Shown piece after piece: positions 47,857 through 57,700 of a stretch of DNA of 64,000 bases. Within the stretch, counting starts at the first letter, position 1, and each line of letters opens with the position of its first letter. The notes beneath the pieces are model-generated. The model was not told where the DNA came from, made no database searches, and saw nothing but the letters and a program-made list of their open reading frames with translations. The stretch comes from Paraburkholderia eburnea (GTDB lineage Bacteria > Pseudomonadota > Gammaproteobacteria > Burkholderiales > Burkholderiaceae). The position numbers were made by a program, and so were the translations under genes. The stretch is taken from contig NZ_PQGA01000006.1 in NCBI RefSeq assembly GCF_002917095.1, forward strand, positions 124,001 through 188,000, in the 5' to 3' direction.

Positions 47857-47857
<1 letters not shown>
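46607..47857 (-). CDS. ABC transporter permease, FtsX/MacB/LolC-like
   Basis: At 416 residues, it has one N-terminal span (about 20-42), a large periplasmic domain (about 43-280) and three C-terminal spans, the MacB/LolC/LolE topology. The motif ERTREIGTLRALGVRRRGI after the second span is the classic cytoplasmic coupling segment of this family. It begins at ATG 47857, overlapping the ATPase stop (TGATG), although an upstream frame is also open. It works as a homodimer with the ATPase at 47857-48603, in contrast to the LolC/LolE heterodimer. It likely extracts lipid from the inner membrane for the LolA-like protein. Confidence 0.92.
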
Positions 47858-48603
<746 letters not shown>

Positions 48604-48617
48604 GTGAGGCTCCTCGA

Positions 48618-50486
48618 TCAATACGTCGATGGGCTGCTGTTTTCACGTCCGGAGGGTTCCGGTTCGCATCCACGGCACACGGCGACGATCATCGCGCCGT
48701 CCTGCAAGGTGCTCACCTGAGCTTCGCGCCCGCTGCCCCGATGGCGCATATGCAGATGCCCCCCTGCGTCGAGCGCCGTCGCCTCGAAGTGATGCGGAGC
48801 GCCCTCCACGCCGGTGCCGAGCCATTTGCCCAGCGCCTCCTTCGCACACCACAGCCGCGTGATCCACGCATCGCGCTGCTCCTTCGTCCATGCTTCGTCA
48901 TGCGAAAGATTGTCGAGCAAGGCGTGCTCGGCGTCGCTCGATATCGCGCGAACAAAGGCGTCGTCGCGGCTCGCGATCCGTTCGATATCGACGCCCACGC
49001 TCGCGTGCTGCGCGATCGCCACGGCTTCGTCGCCGCTATGCGCGATGGTCAGCTCAGGCGCACCAGGCTCGGGCCAACCCGTCACGACCGGCTTGCCGCG
49101 CGCGTCGTTCGCGACGCCGAACGACGCCGGATGCAACGCCGTCTCGGGGCCACGCTCGCGTGCGTACCAGGCACGCAACGCGTCCTTCGCCGCGATACGG
49201 CCGAGCAGCCAGGCCCGCTGCCGCCCCGCCGGGCCCGCCGGTCCCGCCTGGCCCGAACGTTGCGCGTGACGCGCGAACACGGCCATTTCGTCCACATTCA
49301 GATAGTGACGCGCGAGCAATTCCGGATCGAAGCCCGTCAGGCACGCTTTCGTCACACGCCGCCCCACCCCGTCCGCATCGAGCGCGCCAGGCGGCAATGC
49401 GAGTTCGTCACTCAGCAGATGCCGCTCGGGTTGACGGCGGAACGCCACAAGCTTGCGATCCCACTGGAAACGCCACGAACGCCAGTCCTTCACGCGCAGC
49501 CACACACCGCCCTGGCCGTCCTGGATCTCGACATCGGCGGCGAGCGTCTTGCCGGCGCCACTCGTGATCTCCACGCGCATCGGCACGCGGGTGCCAGGCG
49601 CAGGTGTCGCGCGATACAGCTCCAGCTTGCCGAGACCAATCGGAAACACAATGCCGCCCTGCTGCAAGGTCCACACCGCCATCGCCTGCCCCACGGCGTC
49701 GAGCAGCGCCGGATCGGTCAGCAGTTGCGGCTGCGCGGTCGAGCGCAACAGGTTGGCCGGCGAACTCACGCGCAGATCGGCCTGCACGCCGCGCTCGCCC
49801 ACCAGCATGTCGCCGGTCAGACACTGAAAGCGCGGCCCGTGAAAAAGCTGGCGCTCCTCGTAGACGTGCCCCGCCGACAGGGATTTGGGTGTGTTCAGGA
49901 CACCGAATCCCAGATTGAGATCGAGCTGATAGTGCGAGCTGAACAGCACCGTCGCACTGATCGACGGCCGGGTTTCGCCCTGCACATAAATCTGCGCCTC
50001 GATGCGGCAGATTTCGCGCACCGTATCGAGGCTGCGCACGCGTCCCTCGACGCGCAGCGCGAGCGAGTCGGTATCGGCCAGCGCAATCCAGCGCGCGGCA
50101 CTCACCTGCTCGAAGCCGACCAGTCCGAAACCTGGCGCAAGACAGGCCGCCGCCTCGGCCATGATCTCCAGGCTCACGGTCATGGGCACCACCGGAAAGC
50201 ACGCCGAAAGCGGTTTGACCCCATCCGCCTGAACGAAGTGATGATCCGCGAGGTACAGATCCTCGTCGAGCGAGAGCCGCCGCTCGATCGTCACCGCCAC
50301 GCCCGGTTCGTAATGCACCACGTCGCCGACGAACGGCAACACGCGCTCCGGTTCGGCAATCGGTTCATGTGTGCTCGCGCCCGCTTCCCGCGCCGCGAGT
50401 CCTTCATCGGCCGCGAGTCCGGCCGCCGCGCGAACTTCATGCAGTCGCGCGACGATGGGCATGCCGTGGTCGTGGTGATTGAGCAT
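48618..50486 (-). CDS. Polyketide dehydratase fused to a 4'-phosphopantetheinyl transferase
   Basis: This 622-residue fusion is encoded in the lipid operon. The N-terminal half is a double hotdog dehydratase: the catalytic His lies in LADHHFVQADG (about 77-87), and the second hotdog has ERQLFHGPRFQCL and the catalytic Asp in LLDAVGQ (about 262). The C-terminal half is a Sfp-type PPTase with VGVDIERI (about 496-503) and WCAKEALGKWLG (about 548-559). The fusion supplies both the dehydration step missing from the megasynthase and the enzyme that arms its ACP. It overlaps the type III PKS stop by one base (TGATG). Confidence 0.93.
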   Translation of the reverse strand: MLNHHDHGMPIVARLHEVRAAAGLAADEGLAAREAGASTHEPIAEPERVLPFVGDVVHYEPGVAVTIERRLSLDEDLYLADHHFVQADGVKPLSACFPVVPMTVSLEIMAEAAACLAPGFGLVGFEQVSAARWIALADTDSLALRVEGRVRSLDTVREICRIEAQIYVQGETRPSISATVLFSSHYQLDLNLGFGVLNTPKSLSAGHVYEERQLFHGPRFQCLTGDMLVGERGVQADLRVSSPANLLRSTAQPQLLTDPALLDAVGQAMAVWTLQQGGIVFPIGLGKLELYRATPAPGTRVPMRVEITSGAGKTLAADVEIQDGQGGVWLRVKDWRSWRFQWDRKLVAFRRQPERHLLSDELALPPGALDADGVGRRVTKACLTGFDPELLARHYLNVDEMAVFARHAQRSGQAGPAGPAGRQRAWLLGRIAAKDALRAWYARERGPETALHPASFGVANDARGKPVVTGWPEPGAPELTIAHSGDEAVAIAQHASVGVDIERIASRDDAFVRAISSDAEHALLDNLSHDEAWTKEQRDAWITRLWCAKEALGKWLGTGVEGAPHHFEATALDAGGHLHMRHRGSGREAQVSTLQDGAMIVAVCRGCEPEPSGRENSSPSTY

Positions 50487-51715
50487 CACACTTTCTCCAT
50501 CACGAGGCCGGTCACCGTCATGCCTGGCCCGAATCCCAGCGAGACGACGCGGGTGCCCGGCGCAATGGCCTTTTCTTCGACGATGCGCTTGAGGATGTAC
50601 GGAATCGTCGCCGAGGTCATGTTGCCGTTGTCGCGGAACACTTCCTTGCTGATGCCGACGTAATCGTCACGCAGTCCCAGTTCGTCCTGCACGTGCTCGA
50701 CGATGCGCGGACCGCCCGGATGGATCGCGAAGACGATGCTGTGTTTCTCGCGCTCGAAGTCGATGCCCGCGCTCTGCAGCAGCGAGGTCACGAAGCGCCG
50801 CACATGCTGTTTGATGACGATAGGCACGCGGATCGTGAGCGTCATCTGGAACTGGTGCGGCGCGGGCACCTCGGTCATCTCGTCGGCGGAATCGGGCAGC
50901 AGATGTTCGTCGAACGCGAGCACGCGCAAGCCGCGCAGGCCGTGCGAGCGCACGTACTCGTCCGAGCACACCGAATACTTGATGAAGCCGTCGCCGAAGA
51001 GCGTCATCGCCACGATGTTCTGCGCGCTGCCGTCCTCCAGATTGTGGTGCGCCGAGAGCAGTTCCGTATGCACGACATCGACACGTTGCTTGGGCGGCGT
51101 GACGCCGAAGTGCGACGACGAAAGAAAGCCGTGCGCCATGCGGATCGCCGGAAACGCGCCGTAGCAGCCCATGTGATAGCTGTGCGTGACGGTCGTGTCG
51201 AACCATTCCTTGTGCGCCACCATCCGCTCCACGGGACTCGGCGAGAGATAGCCGGTGCTGGTCACGTGGATCATGTCATCGGGCGCATCGGCGATGCCGT
51301 CGTACATTTCGGCGAGACAGTCGCCCACGACCTTCGCATAGCTTTCGTGACGCTCGCGAATGTTCGCGCCTTTCGGGTCCTTCAGATCGGGCGAATGCAA
51401 ACGCAGGTGCCGATGTTCAGGCGCGGGATCGGCCAGCACGAGTTCGCCGTCGACAAAACGGATATCGCGCAGGCGTGGGAAAAACACCAGTTGACGGCGG
51501 CGGATCTGGTCGGGCGTCACCGCGTAGCGCGAGAATTTATCCCTGAAATCGCGCACGGTTTGCCGGATGCCGTCGCGCGTCTGGATGTCGTGCGTGCGGC
51601 AAAAGCCCATGGCGAGGGCGTACGAACTCACCTCCAGCGTGATGCGCTGCGCCACGGGCTTGGCAACCTGGGCGGGCCAGAAATTGGTGAGGACGGGCTT
51701 GGCGAAAGTATTCAT
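50486..51715 (-). CDS. Type III polyketide synthase (chalcone/stilbene synthase superfamily), alkylresorcinol/alkylpyrone-type candidate
   Basis: This 409-residue protein has the full catalytic triad: Cys184 in HMGCYGAFPA, His332 in IHPGGPRIVE, and Asn365 in NGNMTSAT, with the closing GFGPGMTVTG loop. Bacterial relatives extend a fatty acyl starter with malonyl-CoA and cyclise it to alkylresorcinols or alkylpyrones. Its ATG overlaps the stop of the megasynthase gene by four bases (ATGA), the tightest coupling possible. The inference is that it takes the acyl chain made by that protein, much as ArsB/ArsC work with a type I FAS in Azotobacter. The product is not known. Confidence 0.93.
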   Translation of the reverse strand: MNTFAKPVLTNFWPAQVAKPVAQRITLEVSSYALAMGFCRTHDIQTRDGIRQTVRDFRDKFSRYAVTPDQIRRRQLVFFPRLRDIRFVDGELVLADPAPEHRHLRLHSPDLKDPKGANIRERHESYAKVVGDCLAEMYDGIADAPDDMIHVTSTGYLSPSPVERMVAHKEWFDTTVTHSYHMGCYGAFPAIRMAHGFLSSSHFGVTPPKQRVDVVHTELLSAHHNLEDGSAQNIVAMTLFGDGFIKYSVCSDEYVRSHGLRGLRVLAFDEHLLPDSADEMTEVPAPHQFQMTLTIRVPIVIKQHVRRFVTSLLQSAGIDFEREKHSIVFAIHPGGPRIVEHVQDELGLRDDYVGISKEVFRDNGNMTSATIPYILKRIVEEKAIAPGTRVVSLGFGPGMTVTGLVMEKV

Positions 51716-54700
51716 TTGAGCGTGCTCCCCTGGTTAGCCTTGCGTGCGTCCGGGCCGAGCCGTAGCGCGGCAATCTGCTGGAGACTCGACGAGATCACGA
51801 GTTCGGGCGTGCCGCTCGCCCCTCGCTCCAGTTCCGTGATGAAATGCCGCCGCCCGAGTTCGACGGGAATCGGGCGAATCGAGCGCATTGCGTAAAGGCG
51901 GCGCAATTCGTTGCTCACCATACCGGCGTCCCACGGCCCCCAGTTGATCGAGAGCGCGTGCACGTGCGGCCACGTGTGGCACATGCGGTCGGCGAGCTTG
52001 TTGAGCACTTCGTTGGCCGCGCTGTAGTCGGACTGGCCCACGTTGCCGAAGCGCCCCGTCACGGACGAGAAGAACACGATGAACTTCAGTTGCTCCGGGC
52101 GTAGCCGCCGTTCGAGCACCAGCGCGGGCGTCACCTTGGTGTCGAACACGGCGTCGAAGGCGTCGAGCGGCTTGTCGGCGATCAGCTTGTCGCTGATCAC
52201 GCCCGCCCCATGCAACACGCCGTCGATGCGGCCATACCGTTCATAAATATCATCGATCAGTTGTTCGAACGATTTTTCGTCACGCACGTCCAGGCTGCGA
52301 TATTCGATCGTGGCGCCGGTCGCGCGCATCGCCGCGAGATTCGCGCGGATCTCGCGGTCGCGCAGAATGCGCGTATAAATGCGGTCGATTTCCGCAGGCG
52401 TGACCTTGCCCCCTTGCGCGCGCCGCTCGCGAATCAGAATCTGCTTGAGCGCGGCGGGATCGTCGACTTCGGCGGTCGATTCGTCCTCGTCGCCTGGCAA
52501 GGGGCTGCGGCCCACGAGGATGAGCTTCGGTCGATAGCGTTCGGCGAGCGTGCGGGTCACGTCCGCCGTGATGCCGCACGCGCCGCCGGTGACGAGCACG
52601 ACGGCGTCGGGGTCGAGCGTAAGCCGCGAGAGATCCTGACGCACGACGCCGTTGTGGCGCAGATCGAGCCGCCAGCGGCCTTCGGCCGTGTAGCCCACTT
52701 CAACGCCAGGCTGGCCGCTGCGAATCTCGCCGATCACACGGGCCGCCTGGATAGCCGGCGCGAGCGCGGGATCGACGTCCACGCACTTGACCTTCACCCC
52801 CGGCCACTCGCGCGCCGCCGACTTGGCCACGCCCAGCACGCCCGCGCACTCGACTTCGAACGCGCGCGAGCGGCTCAGGCCGAATTGCCCATCGAAGGCC
52901 GTCACGTTGACGATCCATGCGCCATCCTGCGCGCCGGCCTTGAGATCCGCCTCGAAGGCCTTGAGCAGCAGGAACAGCGCTCGCGCATCGTGGCGATGGG
53001 TGTGCGCCACGTCAGCGCCCGCGCCCATTACGTTGATGAGCGCGACAGGCCGCGCAGCAGACGCAGCAACGACGAGCTCGCGCAGTTGCCGCACCGGCTC
53101 GAGCGATGAAAGATCCGCTTCGTACTGCTGAGCGTCGATGGCGCGCGTGGGTGCGCCTGGCACCCCCGGCACGATCCGGCACACGTCGGCGCCCTGCCCC
53201 GCGAGCGCGGCGGCGAAAGCGTCGGCAAGCGGACCGGCGCCCACCAATAGCACGCCCGCATGTGCGAACAGGTCGCCGGGCTCGCCCGCTTCCTCCAGTC
53301 CCGCGGCGACCGCCTCCAGTGCATAGCACTGCACCGGATCGCCGTGCGCGACATCGTCATCGGACTCCACCGCTTCATTGGACGAAGTCGGTGGAGCCGA
53401 GGCTTTTTTTGGCGCATGCCCTCCAGCGGCGATGTTCGCTTCGCCCGTCGCCGCTGCGGTCATGTCGGCGTACCACGCGACGATCTCGTTGAGCGTCTTC
53501 AGCCCCGAGAGCGCCTCGATGACCGCCTCCTCGTCGCGCTCGCCGAGCAGGTTGAACTTCGTCGTCAGGTTGCTGAAGATCTCGACGCGCTTGATCGAGT
53601 CGATGCCGAGATCGGCCTCCATGTGGGCATCGGGATCGAGCATTTCGACGGGATAGCCGGTGCGCTCCGACACGGCCTGCATCAGATGGGTCTTGAATGC
53701 GTCGATCGAGGCAGCGCCCGCGCCGTTGGCCGGACCGGGAGGCACGGCAATCACGCGCGGGGCTTCGATCGGCTCGCTGGATGCCGAGGGCGCGACGCGC
53801 TGGGGCGCCGGGGCGGGCGTAGTCGGCGCAATCGCCGCAGCCGCCGTGATCTGGCGCGGCAGGACGGGCGTGGGCGGCACGGCGTCTAGCGTCGTCGCCA
53901 GCACCACGGGCTGCGCTTGCGGCGCGGGCACCGCTGGCTGATGTTCGGCAACAGGCTGCGGAGCCGACGCGGCCAGCGGCACCGCGCCCAGAATCGCATA
54001 GGGCGACGGTTGCTGCAGCGGATCGGCGGCGCCCGTGCGTTGACGCGGCAGGGCGACGAGCTGCGCCTGGAATTCGAGGAAATGCCTCAAGCTGCGTTGC
54101 TGCTCGAACTGCAGCTCCAGCAGACGGCTCACGCCGAACTGGATCTGGGCAAACTCGGTCTCCGAGCAACGCTCTGTGGGCGGCGCGCCACGCGCAATCG
54201 CGCCTGGCCCTTCGCCGGGTAGGTTTTCCATTTTCATCGTGGTTCTCCTGTCGCTGAGGATGGAAGGCGTAAGCGGTAGCGCCGGCGCAAAGGCAGGCAC
54301 TGCTGCGGCGATGGCCGGCGCCGGATCGGCAACGGCAGGCGCGCTGGACGCGGCGGCGGGAAAAGCCGCGACGGGTGCGGGGATGGGCGCGGCTGGGCGC
54401 GCTGCGGGAGACGGACTCGACGGTTCGGGCGGCATGGCTAAGCCCTGAGGCGGGACCGCCTGCCGCCGCGCGGCGGCGCGCGGCTGCGGCGCATGCCAAG
54501 GTTTTGCCCGCGCGGCGTTCACGCGCCACACGAGCGGACCGGGCGCGTCGCGCGTCGCGGCATCGGCGAAAACCTCTTCGACGCTCCAGTCCTTGAGCCC
54601 GCGATGAGCGAACCAGGCATCGAGCCGCACCAGCAGGCCGATGACCTGTGCCTGCGCCAGCAGTTGCGCGAGTTGCAGGCCGCCAGGGCGGCCTGGCGCG

Positions 54701-57700
54701 TCGAGACCGAGCGTGGCATGCGGGCGGCTGCCGAGTATGCGACCGACCAGGCCGCCCAGCACGAGGCCCGGCCCGCACTCGATGAACACGCGCGCCCCCG
54801 CGCCATAGAGCGCTTCGATCTCGTCCGCGAAACGCACCGGCTCCGCGATATGGCGCGCCAGCAGCGCGCACACCGCCTCGCCCGATGGCGGATACGGCTC
54901 GCCCGTCGTGTTGCTGTACACCGGCACGCGCGGCGCGCTGAACTCGACGCCCGCCAGTTCCGCAGCCAGTGCGTCGCGTGGACCGGCCATGATGTCGCAA
55001 TGGAACGCGGCGCTCACGGGCAGCTTCTTCACGCGCAGGCCCGCATCGGCGAACACGGGCAACGCGGCGTCGATCGCCTCGACCGTGCCGGACACGATGG
55101 TCTGATCCGGTCCATTAAGATTCGCAATACTAATGTTCAGACCGTGGCTGGCGATCGTTTCGGCCACGCGCGCGCCGTCGGCTTCGAGTGCGGCCATCGC
55201 ACCGAGAGGCGCCGCCGCCGACAGCTTGCCGCGCGCCTTCGAAAGGCGGATCAGCGCGTCGAACGAGAGCGCGCCGGCCGCGCACAGCGCCACGTACTCG
55301 CCATAGCTGTGTCCCGCGACAAAGTCGGCATGCAGGCCGAAACGCGTGAGCGCCTCGAACGCCGCCATGCCGGTCATGCCCAGGGCGGGCTGCGCGACGG
55401 CCGTATCGTTGAGCGCCGCCTGCTGCGCGTCGCGCGCGGCGTCGTCGAACACGGGCACCGGATAGATGCGCGAAGCAACGCGCGGTGCGACCGTCCCCTC
55501 ACCGTCGGGTGTTGCTTCCTCGAAGAAACGCTGCAGATCCGGCATCGTCGCGACGAGATCGCGCAGCATGTTCACGCGCTGCGAACCCTGCCCTGGGAAC
55601 AGGAAGCACACGCCGCCCGCCGCCTCCTTGCGCTCGCCGTAGAAGAGCGACGGGGGCGCCGTGATTTCCGCGTGATCCGGCAGCAGGTCGAGCACGCGCG
55701 CGAGCTTGTGCCGAAGATCCGCGACGGACGTGGCCAGCACAACGAGACGGCAGGCATGCGAGCCGTTTACGCGCTTGACGGCGGACTGCTCGCGGCAAAG
55801 CGACCACGCCAGTTGCGCGAGATCGACCGCCTGGGTGCGCTCCAGCGACTGCTGCATCTGACGCACCGCTGCCTCGATCGCCGCGCGGGTCGGGCCGGCG
55901 AAGGCGAAGATTTCAGCGTCGCGCGGGTTGAGGTCGAGCGTGTCCGAATCGCGAAAACTGCCCGTGTACTCGGCCAGCACCGTATGGAAATTGGTGCCGC
56001 CAAAGCCGAAAGCGCTCACGCCGCAGTAACGCGGTTGCGCCTGCGCACCGCGCAGCCAGGGGCGCGTCTGCGTGTTCACGTAGAACGGCGAAGTCTCGAA
56101 GTCGATGCCGCTCGCGGGCTTGTCCACCCCGATGGTCGGCGGCAGCACGCGATGGCGCAGCGCGAGCGCCGCCTTGATGAGCCCCGCCATGCCGGCGGCG
56201 ACCTTCGTGTGCCCGATCATCGATTTGACCGAACCGACCGCGCACACCTGCTTGCCCATGTGGGCCTCGCCGAACGCGAGATTGAGCGCGGTGATCTCCG
56301 ACTTGTCGCCCAGCGCCGTGCCGGTGCCGTGCGCTTCGATCAGCGTCACGGCCGCGGGATCGACGCCCGCTTCCGCGTAGGCGCGCTTGAGCGCCTGCAC
56401 CTGGGCCGGCGGATGAGGCGCGGTCAGGCTGCGGTTGCGCCCGTCGCTCGAACTGCCGATGCCCTTGATGACCGCGTAGACGCGGTCGCCGTCGCGCTCG
56501 GCGTCGGCCAGGCGCTTGAGCACGACGGCGCCCACACCCTCGCTGATGGCGATGCCGTCGGCGCTGTCGTCGAACGGACGCGAGCGCCCGCGCGGCGAGA
56601 GCGCGTAGGTTTGCGCAAAGCACATGAAGCCGAGCGGCCCGTTCGTGCCGTCCACGCCGCCCACCAGCGCGACATCGGCATCGTGGCTGCGCAACTGGCG
56701 CATGCCCGCGTCGAGCGCGGCCAGCGACGACGCGCAGGCCGCATCGACCGTGAAGTTCGCGCCGCCCAGATCGAACCGGTTCGCCACGCGCCCGGCGATC
56801 ACGTTGCCGAGAATGCCGGGGAAGGTGTCCTCGGTCCATTTGGGCAACACGTCGTCGTAGATCGAGGCGAGCAGTTGCTCGCGCGCCGCGTCCGACAGGC
56901 CGGGCACGTTGCGCAGATAGTGCGGCAGCAGCGCGCGGAAATTGAAGATCGTGCCGAGATCGTTCATGCCGCCCACGGCGAAGATCGTCGCGGTGCGCTC
57001 GCGCGCGAAGCCGCGCCGGTCGAACCCCGCGTCTTCCAGCGCGAGCCGCGCGACTTCGAGCGACAGCAGTTGCACCGGCTCGATCGACGCAAGGCTTGCG
57101 GGCGCGATGCCGTAACGCTGCGGATCGAAGGCGATGTCGTCAAGAAAGCCCCCCCACTTCGAATAGATCTTGTCCGGCGTGCCGCGCTTCGGATCGAACA
57201 GATCGGCCACGCGCCAGCGATCGTCGCTGACTTCGCGAATCGCATCCACGCCGCGCAGAATGTTTTGCCAGTATTCGCGCACGCTCTGCGCGCCCGGAAA
57301 GAGGCACGCCATGCCGACGATCGCAATGTCCTCGCGCCGCGTGCGCGCCGGGAACGACACGGGCCGCGCACGGCGGCGCAGGAGCGCTTCGCTGCCGGCC
57401 GAGACGTTCTCGTGCAATTCGGCGACGCTGCAGGTGGCCGTGCGCAGTCTCGCGACCTCGCCGAGCATGTAGATGCCCTCGTTGCGCTGGGTGGCCTCGT
57501 CGACTTCGACATAGCCGTCGTCGCCGCGCGCGAGTTCCGCGTCGCTGCGGTGCGCGATGCCTTTCGCCGCGATGCGCAGCCGCCCGATGTTCATCATCTC
57601 CAGCTTCATCAGCGTGTCTTCGTCAGAGCTTGCGGAGAGCACGAGATCGCGGCGTACCTTTTCGAACTCGTCGCAAAACGGCGTTTGCGCGCAGCGCGTG

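Noticed and set aside
48618..48660. Continuation of the permease frame upstream into the ATPase gene as one long protein
   Set aside because: The upstream part of that frame is out of frame with the real ATPase; the permease starts at ATG 47857 overlapping the ATPase stop.
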